64,000 bases of DNA from Prostheceraeus crozeri (GCA_907163375.1 CAJQUW010005533.1:1637001-1701000), one strand, 5' to 3'. Positions 1 to 15,700 are shown, counted from the first letter of the stretch. The notes: generated by a model from the sequence alone, not told the origin. Translations and numbers: made by a program.

Positions 1-188
1 GTGCAGCTAGCAATCTGCAATGAAATTCATATTGGTGACTGAGAGTGGATTGACATTAGGTCTAAATGTAAACATATTTTGTTTGAATGATTTGTTAACA
101 AATCTAATTTTGATACTAAGGACTTTTTGTTGATGAAGTCTGAGAAACTTCTAAATATCGTGATGTTATTTGCAAAGTTAAATCTCAC
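1..188. other. Intron of AGBL5, cut by the window edge
   Basis: Sequence below the GTGAGA donor. No further exon was recognised. Confidence 0.6.
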
Positions 189-712
189 CTCTGTCGGCTT
201 ATTGCACTAGGTTTCTCCGATTTATTGACAAAAGCTTTCAAGGGCTGCGACTGTCCTGTCGGTCGACTTGCCACTGTTTGAGCATTTTGCGAACTGTTAT
301 TTGGGTTAGTATTCATCATAACCTTTCCATTATTACTGACTGAAGAACGGCGAAAGGAAGACGTCGGACCGGACCCATTTGACGAAGCAGGCAGAGGTTT
401 TGAGTAGCGAGATGCCGCAGCGACGTTGCCGTGAGACAGACGATTACTCACTCCGGTGATCGACGACTGTCGCCCGAATCCCCCATAGGCCTGCGACTGA
501 GAAGACGACGTTGAAGAACCGCTTCCAACTGAGAAACGAGAGGAACGATTATTGAGTGGTCCACAATACCGGGGACCACCTCGCAAACCTCGGAGATATT
601 TTCGGACCCATTCCCGAACGCCAATTAGTCCTCCCATCTCTGATGAATTGATGCGTGACCACGGATTGGCAGAAAACATGTCAAGTGCGGCGATAGCCAT
701 TGCACGGCCGAC
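189..712 (-). CDS. AGBL5: AGBL5 last exon in window: end of catalytic domain and Ser-rich tail
   Basis: The exon is 524 nt, phase 0 after acceptor TTACTTCAG, ending AGAG|GTGAGA in phase 2, so the gene continues past the left edge. [20 protein letters not shown] is the conserved C-terminal helix of CCP5. It is followed by a Ser, Asn, Gly and Arg-rich low-complexity tail like that of vertebrate CCP5. A stop seen if one reads on (TGA) lies within the donor and is not the end of the protein. Confidence 0.95.
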
Positions 713-3700
713 CTGAAGTAAGATAGGTCATTCAGAAGACGAAGAACTTTCAAGCAGAGTTTGGAGAGCATGCTTGGGAGAATAAAACAAAAAATCACCC
801 ATCTTATCAACTTGGTTTCTAAACATTGAGGTCTTTTGATCATCTTAACAAATATCGTAATGAGATGAGAGAATTTAAAGTTGTTGACTAATTGAAAAGA
901 AACCGAGAATAATTGTGTCATATTAAAGCTATTGATATGACAAAAGGATATCCATTTATTATTTATTTATCTCCCTATAGGTCCCAGTTCCATTAAACCC
1001 ATTACAATAACAGAAACACTGTCAATAGCAGTTACATTCAATCATATCTATCTATGGTTTAGCACTAAAAACGGACAGTAAAATCGACCGAATCGGTTTG
1101 GACGTGGATCAGGACATCCTTCAACTCAGATCAGATTGTTACTTAGGAATGATACGACTATGACACGAAAGCCGGTAGTTAAGAAGATAAGTATTTGAGC
1201 AGCATATTGCATTTTTAAGCATGTATACATGTGTGTTATAATTAGAAATGTATACATGTGCTTCTGTATATTAGTTACCACCACTTTGAGGATTCAAAAA
1301 TTGAATTGAAACAATCAGTGCAGTTTGAATAAACCACAAAAAGGCTCGTGGCTGAATTATTTTGAGTACTTTGCCTTTCCATTTGCCATGTTCAACAATC
1401 CTGGAATTGCGACAGACTAGACTGATTGACATCAGAAATTCGCATTTGCATATTCACGCGTTGAAATTTGCATGCGCAATCAAGTCGATGCCTTCAAATT
1501 CATACGACTAAGTGGTGCTGCCGTGTCATGCGCTCTCAGATGAATTTGTATATTATGTAATCCTTGATTGCCAATTCCCTTTTGATCGACTTTACTCAAG
1601 CAGTAGAATATATGACTTAGGGAATCACGAAAGCAATAGAGCTTGATATTCTCAAATATACTAACCAAGGGAAAAACGAGGAAACTATTATCGAAATTAC
1701 TTTTCAACAAATGATTCTATACAAAGATTATTATTATTGTCTCATTTATCATATTCTTAATCATCATTATTCTAAGGGAAATTATGTGCTTATACTAAAC
1801 CTATCAGTCATTTCTCGAATGAAAGAAACAATGATGAATTCCATAATAACAGACATTTAAAAAAATAATTTTCATCAAAAGTATCATGATGTTTTGAACA
1901 TTCAAAATTGCTGTACATATTCAGCAAAATAAAAACAAATGGCTAACCAAGCATCGAATCTCCCAATGAATATGCATGTGATTTGACAACTCATTAGAGT
2001 TACGTGACTCGAACTCCAATTCTCCCGAGTCACGAGGCTGCCGCATAGACTAAATCCCTGATAGAAAGCTATAGTGAGAAGGGCAATATTGCCATACGAC
2101 TCTCAGCTTTCAGTTGGATCTCTCCCCATAAAGGGCTCACAAATTTTATGCAACATACATCGAACTCATATTTGAGAGCTAATATCAGATGATTCTGCAT
2201 TTATTTCCACATAAATATAACTAGTCTTAAAATAATGAGTGCTATCAGCAAGGGACTAGGGTGCGGTAAATTTTGAAATTTATACTTTGATAAATTTTAA
2301 GAAAAGCTTAGATTTTACCGTGTTGCGAAATAAAGAAAAGCAGAAGGTTGGTTATTCCGGAACATGAACGTGATTAATGAAAAGTAAAAATCCACATGAA
2401 CTACTCCATACTGTCGACAAGTCACATCGACAACATAAGTTACAAGCATTACATCAAACGTCATTACATTACAAGGACTATTTCAACATATGCCCGGATG
2501 ACACCTCCACCACTTTAAACTTCATGGTTGGCTGGGGGAGAACTCACTCCCTTCGCTGGTCAGATCATTGGGAAAGTGTACGTCCCATGTAACTGAGTTC
2601 TATGTGGAAATAAAGTCCCATGTTTTTGTTCTCATAGCCAGATGCCTAAGAAGACATCGCTCCAGAGATGGTCAAGCCAATCGATAGAAGGTTGTGAATT
2701 TATTCGGCCAGTTCATTGCTTTTAAGTCGACCTTCAGCATGACTAACTCTTCTCTCTGACCATCGAAAGCCCCCGCTCGTAAATTAGATGAGATAACGCA
2801 ACAGCGTATCTTCCGAGTTTCAGACAATATAAATATGAAAATATAAAAGTGCATTTAATTCGGCCGGAGATTTATCTGAATTTTGAACTTTCTATACGAA
2901 TTATTAGGGAAAGTCATCAATTATCTAGAAGCAACACAAAATAACATAAAATTTGGGTAAAGAAAGAAAAGCAGACTTTCTACAGAGCGCTGAAAAAAAC
3001 AGGCGACTAAACATTCTGCTGTACCGCATTCTTGTTAATCACAGGAATGAAATCGGTGATGATATTTTTTCATCCCTTTCAATGAATGTGAAATAAATAT
3101 TCCTGTTGTCTTCTGTCAAGTTTTCTTCTCATCACACAGGTGTGGTTGAAAGTCCTCATGAATTATTGCCGAGTTGTAGTCAATAGTGATGAATGATAAT
3201 CACATCAATCTTTCACTGTCTTTCCAAGTTATACATCTCCGAGAGCATTCTAAAAAATATTTTGAATTTCTGATTGAGGAATATGATGGGCATAATCAGA
3301 CCATTTTCTGAAGGGGGTCACCCACAGGGATAACTTACGATACATATAGATTTGTATTTCAATGTTTAACTCTACTATCATGTTGTGATTTATCTCACTT
3401 CCCTCCCGTCTAAGAAAGAAGATCGTTGGTGAAAACCACGATAGATCGTCAAGTTGTCTTCGGTCCAGCGTTGCCACCGGACCTCGAGACCCCATCCGCG
3501 CAGGCAATGCATCGATGAACGATAGTATAAATGAAGGTGTAAAAAGACTCAAGCTTATGATATACTAGGAAATTGCATCCGTGAGCACTTAGTTTTGGGA
3601 ACATATTCGTTGTTCCTGGAAAATATGTACTAACAGGGACATCTATGATTAATATAAGATATCTAAGGTATATATAAGATATATAAGATATCTCCCATAC

Positions 3701-6700
3701 CATGTACTGGACTGGAGGCCAGGGACATTGGTATACTTGATGAATGACGGTAGTGTTTATCTGGATAAAACCATTGACCAAATGGCAAACAATTCACTTC
3801 CTTATTGTGAAGTACATCAGAATCCAGCTGGATTGATTGGTGAACATACCGGTACTAATTAATACGCCCGGCCCAGTTTTGCAGAGAAATTGTCGGGAAT
3901 CTATGCAGTGTACATGTACACATACAAGCATATCATCGATGGTCAATTTCAAATAAATTGTGACTTTCTATTTTCATTGATCTTCCCATTGTCTTGTCTA
4001 AAACCTACTTCTGTATGATAATTTGAACCACTGGTAGACTCTATTCGAGAATTCATGAGCAATGAAGCGATGTAACATGTGTGGTCTATTTCCGGCCTTG
4101 TATTTCTCAACTTTCATTAAACGAGAATTGATGGCTACTTTTGCCGAAGTGATACGAGAATGCTTTCATATTCACCGATGAAATTTATGCGGATTTCGTA
4201 ATCAACTTAAATCTTTATCAATGCTGTTCCTGAATTGCCCAATACGGTAGGAGCTTAAAATCGTGGAAAGTCACCAATTACCACCGCTTGGTTTGCTTTT
4301 TATTCAATATGATCTTCGCATTTATGAATCACTGACATCACAATCACATTTATTTGTTCCTCGGAGTTTGATTATAAATTGAAGGCCTCCTCACAGATGA
4401 TGCTCTATAATCACGAGATGTCTAATAAGAGATAAAAATATATTGACATCGGTAACCACTCATTACGAGGAGGAGCAATTGGAAAGACAACACTGGTTGC
4501 GCTTTTCCACCAAAATCTTCATAAAGGATCTTCCGAAGGAATGGATATTCAAACGACTCTTCCTTAACTATTAACATTTTCATTAGTTATACTAATCAAA
4601 TTATTATCAATTTTTAACTTTTCAAATTGTTTTTTGTTCGTTTCTGATTGCATCATCGGTAGATTTTCTTTCGATTTTAATCATGTCTTTTACTTGTAGC
4701 CTATAACAATGAATAGGGCATGGGACATATTGCTGCAATGATTGTAGTAGAAAGTAAAATCATTACTGATCAGTTATCACTTAATCCATGACTGCTTTTA
4801 GCAAAGGAAATAGATTATCAAAAGTTTTACAGAAAGAGTCCACAATTCTCCAAAAAAGCAATATTGAATCGATTTTCGCAAAGCATGTATAAAATGTACA
4901 GAATCCACGCCAATAGCCATTGATGCTACGTGTCGTAGGTGAACAATTTCAATCACTAGCAGTTGATATTGCAGCTGTTATTGACAGTTGCTTATTCTTG
5001 CGGGAGTTTTGTAATTCTGTAGTCACTTCTTGACTGGGTCCAGAATCTTCTTTCAATAGATTCCTTGTATGAATGAGAGCATTAGAGTACTGGATAATTG
5101 TTTACAACTTGTTTCAGGGTTTTATCCAAGTGTGCACAAACAACCGTAATTAATCAAATCTACTAACTGGCCTCCAGTCCAGTGCATGGTTTGGGAGTTG
5201 AACGTCCCTTAGATATCTTACATTAATCATAGATGTCCCTGGTACTAAGCAGTGGATTGGTAATTTTTTTTCAAAATGTTTACTAAAGGAAAGTTTCTGT
5301 TGCTAGATAGAAACTTGTCTCTAGCCTGGTCTAGGTTTTATGAATATCCAGTATTCTTGACCGTGCTAAAATATATCGCATAATTGTGAGCGATTTTAGT
5401 GACACTTCCGATTTTTATTTCTTTGTATGTAAGGACTTGATTTTTAATATTGATCAAACTGTACATAAAATGTCAAAATTGCTAAGAGTACATGTTATAG
5501 AAATAAAAGGCAATATTTTATTGCAGCAACAATATTTACGAATAATATAATTTTATTATAAAAAGGACAGTATGCAAATTACCTCGTATACTCGTATGTA
5601 AAGTAAATTTTCACACGCTTTAGAACATTCATGTGTTCAATAAGATCTCAATACAATGATAAGTTGTGAATAATATAACATCTATAATCGTGACACTCCG
5701 TACGATGATTAAAGCACAGAAACTGATATAGAATGTGATAACAGACATAACAATAACACAAAAATGGAAAAATCAATCAAGGCTATTTGGAAATATCAAG
5801 TCAATTTTCGATTCAGCATTTATTAAGTACAGCTCGTAATTTAAAACATTTTGGTAGCAACGCTTGTCTCAATGATGCTAAAACAGAGTTTTTGTCATCG
5901 ATCGGTTTTTTCTTATTCAAAATGAAAAACAAACTCTTCTGCGATAGTGCAGTTCCAATATTTCGGCTTAGTCTTTATCAAGGGATACTGTAAAAGGAAA
6001 TTGTGCTGATTGTCATTCAGAAATTCAATTTAACAGGTCTATCTATGGAATACAACATAGAACCTTAGTCCATTATGGACATTGGACAATACCGAACTAC
6101 CTATTCGCCCACGTCAGAAACGCTTGCGGTGGTTCGGACATGTAAAGAGAGCAACCGACAACATCATCGATGAGTCATATCCTCTATCGGTTGACGGCCG
6201 CCATCCACCAGGAAGACCGAAGATAACGTGGTAAGCCTGTGTCAAGGAATGCTTGAAGATCAAGGAGGACACTGCCCTGAATCGTGATATATGGAAAAAA
6301 GTCATCGCAGCAACGTCCAACCCTGGTGGAATCGGGAAGAAGCAACGAAAAACGAAAAAGTAAAGTAAATACATGTAAGTATTGGACACTGAGACAAGTC
6401 AACACAGAACTTCAACATAAGACATATCATGGATTGATTGTGATGTCAAAGGATTAATAACTAATCTTAAAGCAGAAAAAACTCAACAGTTACACCAAAT
6501 TAATGAAATGAAATAGATTCTTTCATTTCGATCATCATTTCTAGAGCTATATATTGTGGGTGTCGATTGAGTATTGACCATGTGATGGGTTTGTGTGGTG
6601 TGCAATTGAGGAGTTATGTGGTAAAAGATGTTTGAACAAACCTCAGGTCCAGGACCCTTTAAATGCTCATTTATCCTGGATCTCATTGTCCTCGAACTTT

Positions 6701-9700
6701 CTCCAACATGCTGTACGTCACATTCGTTGCTGTTACATTGCATTAGGCATACACAGTCTTTGGTGTTACGTTCTACATTAGTTGGTCCATTTTCGAATAC
6801 ACTACATTGTTCATACTGCATTTGTTTCTTAAGTAGCTGCTTCAATAGACAGTTATAGAATAATGACCGCACATGATCTGTGAAATGTTTTCTGACAAGC
6901 TTGGTAACAGTCCGCTTGAAATGGTCGTTTATGAAGGGCAACACTGCATTTCTCAGCTGCCGTTTGTCTTCATTCGATTTTTTGTTGTGTTGCTTATTGT
7001 TCAGACAAAATGTTGAAGAATCGTTTACCTTTCTCATTGGATATTCATATTCACGAACTCCTGTTTAAAACCTGTTAGTATGAGGAAAGGATGGACAATC
7101 AATAAGTGGCCGCTGGAAGTCGGTTGTCGCGGCTTTGTCGGACATTCGATGGTGCAAGTTTTGAAGGGTTTATAATTAGGGAGAGAAGTCACGAAAGCAG
7201 AGAAATAGTTGAGTGAAACAGCGATGAGAGAATCTACGTGGATATAGAGCCGTGCAAAGCTTTCACCCAGCAAGGGCTAAAAATTGATTAACCTTAGTGG
7301 ACCCCGCCACCCACGGAAGTGAGTGCCGAGATAGGGGTCGAAGCTAGCGGGTGGTCCTCGACTGACGACGTTGCTGGGATGCTTTCTGTAGAATGTTCAA
7401 GAGTTTTTTTTAATAAATTGCTGTTCTTTTTTTGATGAGTTACGGATTGCTCGTCTGAATTCGTCGGTGGCCACATCCATTTTCATGGCCATTGGCATAT
7501 GTAAAAGAAATATAATGTAATTCTTGAAGATGAATAATCAATTATCAGGATCGTCTTAAAATACGGAGCACATGGACATGAGTTTTATCCTTCAGCAGTT
7601 CATAATTGCACTCAGTAAACCAATATCGTAAGAGGAACAATCGCAATTCTCACTTCACAGATGAATGGAGAAATGAACACATGTCCTGAGTAGAATGGTA
7701 CGAGTAACATTGTCTATCAGCATCAATTATGAAATGACTTAGTGTAAATGATGAACCGCATCTGCTTGCTGCAGATTGAATTCAATCGACTATTAACATC
7801 TGCAAGATAGATGTAAGTACAATGGTAAAACAATCTAACAATGTATGTGCCATTTACAAAAGAATGAAAATTTCAACAGAAATGTACATGTAGATGTACA
7901 TGAGAATCTTCATATTATCCGACGAATAATGTAGAGGAACAGATTCCATGCTAAGGCCACACAATTCGAAGTATATCAGCAGATAAAGCTGCCTTTTAAC
8001 TCAAGAATAAGTGAAGGCTCTATGAGACTGTATAATTCAAAACTAAGAATTAGAAAATTATTTGACTTTAGGTTACTTTTCTGCTGTATTGAAGCACTTA
8101 CGTGAAAGTTTCAGACACATTCGATTCATTCTAGAGATTTAATGTCCCTGCTCGCTAAGTATAATTCAAAAAACAGAAAATAAAACCGATTTACTATCAG
8201 CCGATAGTTTACAAGGACAGCATGGCACCAAAACCAACTGAATATTCTAACTACTTCGTTGTTGAAACATTTTAATATTCAGTCATTTGATTTTAGCCAA
8301 TGAACAGGACCACTGAAAAGTTCTAGCAACAATCTTTGATTTTGCTGTCAGAAGTTAGCACACGTAACAGATATAGAAAGTATGTTAATATGCTGCCTGA
8401 CAGAAAAACTTAACACTTGTCATTACTAATCAATGTAGCTGTTCAATTCCTAAGTCGATTCAATTCTCAAATAAATTTCTATGAGCCTTTTCTATCATAA
8501 CTATAATGAAGATATTGTTCATCCCTTTACACAGGATCAACGTTTGAATGAGTTAACATATCGTATACTTGCAAATTTTGCTGTCTTTTTGACATTAGTT
8601 GTAACTGCATGATGAATTTGTGAAATGTGTGGCTATTGGAATGATTCATTGTGGACGTAGCATGCATTATGTTGTGAAAGAAGTGAATGCATCTAACGTA
8701 ACTGTTAGGAATTGGTGTGTGCGTTGGTGTGAGGAAGAAAAAGTTGCTAGAAAGAAAGGATCTGGAAGACCAAAGAAAACAAGTAAAGTGACAGATCGAA
8801 AGCTGATCATTGCAGCTAAAAGAAATCGATTTCAAAGCGTTTCGCGTCTAGCAGTAAGCTGCTGGCATCAATTGTAGCGCTAGAACTGCATATCGCCGTT
8901 TGACAGAAGCGGGATTGAAATTATACAGACCTGCTGTACGAATACCTCACAGAAAGTTCTTAAAATTTTTATGAATTTACGATCGCTACCCCTCTTATGA
9001 ATGAAGATCTTACAGGTATTGGACACAAACAATTCAACGAAAAAAATTAGAATGGTGCGAGCGACATTCAGACTGGAGCACTGCTGAGTGGCACCGCGTG
9101 ATGTGGACAGATGAATCATGGTTCATCCTTGCTTTCCACGACAGAACAGTTCGTGTTCACAGAATGCCTGGTGAGAGATACGCAGCCTGTTGCATTTCAC
9201 AACATGATCGAATCGGCGGTGGCAGCGTCATGATTTGGGCCGGCATTTGGCACGGTGGACGACCGGCTGCTGTTGTCATCAAAAGTAACTTGGATGGTAC
9301 GCGTTATCTCTCAGAGGTTGCGTGCTCCCAGTAAGGGAGCACAATCTAATGTTTCAGGATGACAATGCGCGGCCGCACAGAGCACACCAGGTGGTGACAG
9401 CGGTTGTAAGATCAGGAATTGAGTGCCTCCCATGTTCTCCTGATCTTTCACCGACCGAGCATACGTGGGAGGAGCTCGGTAGAAGTATGAAGGACGCATA
9501 TCCACATGCTCCTACCGATACTGAAACACTATCTAAAAGATTGGTAGAACAATGGGAGTGCATTGAACAAGAGAGGTTGAATGCCCTGTGTAACTCCATG
9601 AACAATAGACCTGATGCTTGCATCAATGCTAGAGGTGGTCATACACGCTACTAGATAAGCACGAATAAAAATTTTATCATCTAAAGTTGTAGTTTTGACG

Positions 9701-12700
9701 TTAATTGATTAATGAAAGTAGTGGTTTTAGTAATTCAAACTATTATCATTGCACGATAGAATTCAGTGTCAAACAAGTGACACTGCATTATGACAAGAAA
9801 TTTATTGATGATTGTATATCCAATAAGGTGAAGAAGGACATCTGGACTAAAAGTGTTACGAATTCGTGGAAGACCTGACCGTCCCAACTCACCTCTTCGT
9901 AATGACTGATGGTGTATTTTGGAGGAAAGCCAGCCATTGGGGGAGGAGTAGCTCGGCCACCGTCATCACCAGACGTTACAGAGGGGACATGATTGACCAT
10001 ACGACCAGTATTGTAGTTGCATTCTAATGTGTAACTGTGGATTAATCCAAGATGTTTCCAAATAGCGACCCTCCCAGCGCCTTCTTTCGATAGACCATCA
10101 CGTTTGTCTCGTTGATACATGTTCTTCACAGAGAAATTGCAGCCTGGAAAATAAGGTTTTGATAAAGATGTGATAAAAAGTATAATAATAAATAAATTCA
10201 AAGACTTTTGCTGTTCAAATTTCCGTGGTATTCTGATTATGGGAAATAGTAGAATATGATGTCTAGAATTATCGTGATTAAATGGAAAATGTTATGTTAA
10301 TTTCAAGCAAGCATTACACGCGCCTTCTTATGTGGTTTTGTCGTCTGGCAAGTTCTGCAACAGCGAGCCTTCTCAAGTAAATTTGCCTAATCGCTGCTCT
10401 CTACAGAGTTAATCGCTTTGTCCTCATCGACCTCAACACGCCATATTCCTCTTCCGGTCGCCATTGAACAACCCCATCGATGGACAACACGAAAATCTAT
10501 TCACCACTCAATGCGGAGACAATGTCAAGACTCGGAGTCTTGACTTTCCTCGAAATGCTTTTGATAGGGACTTCGTTATTCTTTCATTCAGTCAGTTCAA
10601 CACCTTTTCTTCAGTCCACTGCATATCTTCTCCATCCTCTTCCATACATACATCTCAAAACTTTCCAGTCTCTTAATCTTATATTTTCCTATCAATTTCT
10701 CTTTACTGATTCTCATTACTTTGGTCACTCTTGATGATTTTCATAGTCTTATTTTCTTCTATCATATTGAGGCTACTACTGGTCTGGAGACCTCGATCTG
10801 CGCTTACATTTGCTTTCATACATACTCCACCTCTTTCCTTAGGTTTCTCTGTTGATTAATTGCGCATTGTTTAAAATAAAGAGTGAAAAGAAAATAAAGC
10901 TAAGCATGCTACTTTATGCTCTCATGGAATCAGAACGAATGAATTTAGATATTGATCTGACAAAAATACCCAGTCTACAATTTAACTCAACAATCTTCTT
11001 TTAAAATTTACCCGAAAAGTCGAAGTGTGCTGTATTCAATGATATCAATTTCGGGAAAACTAGATTCTCGATCATTTGCTCCTCGCTATCCAAACTATTT
11101 CCGTAAATGAAGCAGCCGCGCTTAGAACAATGCCCGTGTAGATCGACGTAAAATGACACTCCACTTTCTTCAGGAGGAATCTCCAAGAGACTAGAGTGAC
11201 ATAGATGAGGGCTGATAGGAGCAGCAGGATTGAAAACAGCCACTCCATCATCAGAATCTCCATCTGAGCCTTCATTTCCTAATATTGGTGTTGACGGCGG
11301 CTTCGTCGACTTCTGACTGCTTGCTCCCTGAAAAAAACACATCATGTTAAAGCCAAGATGATTATGAAACATCAACTTTGCTGACATCTTTCATTGACCA
11401 CATTCAAAAGGACTATCCTCTGAAAACAATGTCAGTGCATTATTACAAAATTTGCTCGACTAATTTTTTTGATCTTTTGTTGCATGCCGTGAATAAAATT
11501 ATATAAATGTACAAACAATCGAATAACCAAAAATGAAGTCAAAACCGTGCTGTAGTTGCAGCAAAGTCGCCTTCTGAGACCATCATACTCAATAAATTAT
11601 GTACCGATACCTAATGTAATTCGACAAATGTCATAATCCTTAGTATTATCCATCATATGGCGAGTTAAGGCGCCACAAAACCTTTCACCCCTGCTGCGCC
11701 GTGGGAGACAAAAACGTTTGGATGTCAGGCTGCTACAGGATTGGCGCCTCGAACGAAAAAGGCTAGTCCGCGCCTTGGGGCGAATCAAAGGCTAAGGGAG
11801 AAACCCCTAACAGAAAACCTCCAACAGGTCAGCCAGGGCAGCGCTGTATAGGAGTATTCTGACCCATTCGCTTATGGATTCATGCAAGTAAAGGATAAAT
11901 CGGTGGAGGCTACCGCGTCCGGGGCAACCGACGCGCAGAAAAACCGGGCATCGGCGAAAAATATGCGAAGACCCGAAGAAAGAAAACTGATTAGGATGGC
12001 GACTATGAATGCGGGAACGTTGTCGGGAAGGAGTGCTGAAGTAGTGGATTTTATGAAGAGGAGAAGGTGTAAGATTTTGTGTGTACAGGAAACGAAGTGG
12101 AAGTCGGATAGAGCAAGGATGCTTGGAGATGGGTTCAAACTGATTCATGCAGGAGGGGACGGAAAGTCTGATGGGGTGGGTGTGATTCTGGAGAAGGATC
12201 TTGTTGAGAAGGTGTGGCGTACGGAGAGGTGGAAAGGTAGGATCTTGATGGTTTGGCTAACGATCGGTTCAAAGAAAATGTGTGTGATGTCCGTCTATGC
12301 TCCACAAGTAGGACGGAACCATAGGAGAAAAACGAATTCAGAGAAAAGGTTGAGGAAATGATACATTTAGTGGGTGAGGATGAAATATTTTGTTTAGCAG
12401 GTGATTTCAATGCGCATATCGGGCAACGGATGCAAGGGGAGGAGAGGAGTGTTGGTCAATTCGGATGGGGAGAGAGTGGGTGCAGCTGGTCGAAAGAAAT
12501 GGGTTGGCCATAGCTCAGACGTTCTTCCAGAAAAGAGAATCGCACAAGATCACATACAGAAGTGGGGAGCACAGGACCGAAATCGATTGGATTGTAATGA
12601 AACAGAACCAGAAGTGGAGGATCAAGGACTGCAAAGTGCTAGCCGGTGAACACGTGACAACTCAGCACAAGACACAGGTTTGGACGCTACGGTATACGGA

Positions 12701-15700
12701 GAGGCAAGAAAAGAATAGAATGGGAAGGAAAATCATCAGGTGGTGGAGATGTAAGGGAGAAAAGTTAGAAGAATACGAAAGTGAGATCAATGATGCCTTC
12801 TGTAAACTGAGCGAAACCCCTGGTGGAATCGAAGAGGAGTGGGATCTGTTCAGAAAAGCATTCATCGGAGCAGCAGAGGTGGTCGGCAGGACAAATGGAA
12901 AGAATGGGGGCCGTCGAAAACAGCAATGGTGGTGGAATGAAGAAGTCAGAAAGGTGACGAAAGAGAAAAGAACAGCCTGGAAGGAGGTAGAAAGCGTGAG
13001 TGATGACAAAGCGTAGAAGGAGGTTTTAACACGAAAGTATAGGGAAATCAAGAACCAAACAAAGAAGGTAGTGGCACAGGCAAAAGAAGAGGCAGAGCGA
13101 GGGCTGTATGAAGGAATAGAGAATGATAGAGGAAGAAAACAAATTTACCGACTCGCAAAAGCAAGGGAGCAGGAAGAGAAGGATGTGGTGGCCGTCCAGG
13201 ATGTAAGAAACAAAGACGGAGTGATTGTTTCGTGTCCGCAGCATATCACGAAGGTGTGGAAAGAATATTTTCAAGAGTTGCTGAACAACGAAGGGCGCAG
13301 CGAAGTTGAACTTCCTTGTAGTGTGAGATCGAAGACGGTAGAGAAGAAAATCAAGACAGAAGAAATCGAGACCTCATTGAGAAAGATGAAGACAGGAAAA
13401 GCAACTGGCAAGGATGAAATAACAACCGAAATGTTGAGGGCAGCGGGGAAAACAGGTATTGAATGGCTAGCTAGACTTTTTCGGCTGTGCTATGAAAAAG
13501 GGGAAATCCCAGAGGACTGGAGGCTGGGTTTGATTGTCCCCATTTGGAAAGGAAAAGGAAGTCGACAGGACCCTGAGAAATACAGAGGAATCACTATTCT
13601 AAGTCAAGTGATGAAATTGTTGGAGCGCATAATCGACGGAAGGCTGAGATCACAAGTGGAACAAGAAATTGGAGAGGAGCAGCAAGGTTTCAGAAAAGGT
13701 AGAAGTACATCGGATGGTATGTTTGCGGTGAGACAGAAGATGGAGAAGACGATTGAAAGAGAAGAAAACATAGCGATAGGATGCGTAGATTTAGAGAAAG
13801 CTTATGACAGCGTCCATAGATCCCTAGTGGTGGCAACCCTGAGATGGTTAAATGCTGGAGAGAAAGAGGTGATACTTATCGAAAAGATGTACGAAAGAAC
13901 CAGAGCGGCAGTGATAGTTGGAGATAACATCAGCGAAGATTTCCAAATAAAAACAGGGCTCAGACAAGGAAGTGCTTTAAGTCCATTTTTGTTCATTCTG
14001 ATTATGGAATTGTTGTCAAGGAAAAGCGAAGAACATGATGCAATGAACAAGATAATGTATGCTGACGATCTAGCTGTGATAACGAAAGACGAGGTGGAGC
14101 TACAAGATCAACTGGAAAAGTGGGCGCAGAATTTCCAAAGGCATGGTCTGCGCATCAATTTGGATAAGACAGAAGTAATGTGGGTCGGAAAGGAGCCAAA
14201 GGACATAAGTGTTGAGGTGCAAGGAATTCAGCTAAAGCAGACAAAGGGTTTCAAGTACTTGGGAGGTGTGGTGGCGGAAGATGGGCGGAGCGAAATGGAA
14301 GTGAATAGGAGAATTAGAGCAGGGGTCGGAGCCTATCAGAAAGTGGCAGGAGTGCTGGAAGACAGAAGGATCAGCAAAGATATCAGACGGAAAGTGTTAG
14401 AGGTGTGTAATTCCAGCAGTCACATATGGTCTGGAAACAGTGGCGCTCACCAAAGTTCAGCAAGATAGACTGCAAGTGTGCGAGAACAATTGGCTGAGGA
14501 GGTTGTGTGGAGTGAAGTTTGGTAGACAGAAGAAAACTTGCAGAAATGAGACTCGAAGTCGGACTGAAACGAACGATGACTCAGAAGATTGTGGGAAAGA
14601 GACTATCTTGGGCCGGACATGTGACAAGAATGAATGAGCAGAGGCTACCCAGGCGAATGGAGCAAGAAATGAGTGTGCGAAGAAGAGGAAGACCGAGAAT
14701 TCGTTGGAGTGACTGTGTCAAAAGAGATTTCCAGAAGGCGGAGGAAGATTGGAGAAGTTGGAGAAGCGACGCAGAACACAGAATCGTATGGCGGAGAACT
14801 GTGCACAATGCGGTGGAAGTATGGAGCGGCTGACATTTGACTTGACTGTGTTTCCTGATATCGTTTCATGTGGTGTTACCCTGATGGTTTGTGGACTGTA
14901 GCTAGTTTGTGTTTCCATGAATTTTATGATGTATATGAACTGTCTCCTTTTTATCTTGTTTGTATGAATCCCCCCTACCCCATTTATATGGGTGAAAGGG
15001 GTTGTTAAAATAAAATTATAAAATAAAAATATACTACGAATTTATTAACTGCGCATTGCTGTACCAGGGTTTCTACAGAAACTGGAAAACCATTTTCCAG
15101 GACATTTCCAGGATTTCCAGGATAAATTCAAGGAAATTCCAGGATTCATGATTAGGTCTCGGATTTATATCGGGGAGAAAGCTACCCCCTATTTTGACTA
15201 CGCTGGTTCGAATGGTTTTTTGTCTATCAACGGTTGGTAGGGAACGCTTTTTTGCATAATTAAAGGTATTTCCAAAACTCAGTTGAGGAAACTTAGCACT
15301 GTTTCCAGATCATTTCCGATCGCGATATTCTTCACGTTGGTTGATTGTTTGGAGCAGCTTGCAGATGCTTCAGCAACAAAAACGAAATACGTGAAATTTA
15401 CGAGAAACGTCAACTTATGTGGAAAAATTATTATCCTAGCCCTATTAATACGTAAACTATCAAACAAAAATCATGCTGAAAAGGGATGTGCAGCGCTTTA
15501 GCAACTGCTTTGGAAATTATTAGAAATGAATATGCCACGAAGATGTCCGTCAGATCAGAATTGGCACCCTCTCCTAGATTAACAAGCTAGCTATTTGATT
15601 AACAAAATCAGAATCACTAAACACACGTAAGTTTCCTCGATAGGATTCGATTCATAAATCCCATACACTCAAAATATTAGTGTGTTACATCTAACATGAG

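Noticed and set aside
185-188. TGA after CAG AG as the end of AGBL5
   Set aside because: The TGA overlaps a good GTGAGA donor and the family tail is longer.
1995-2060. tRNA-like sequence on the minus strand
   Set aside because: B-box-like GTTCGAGTCAC without a convincing A box or second copy.
12662-13051. Minus-strand open frames within the LINE
   Set aside because: Shadows of the plus-strand LINE ORF, which is A- and G-rich and so leaves the reverse strand open.
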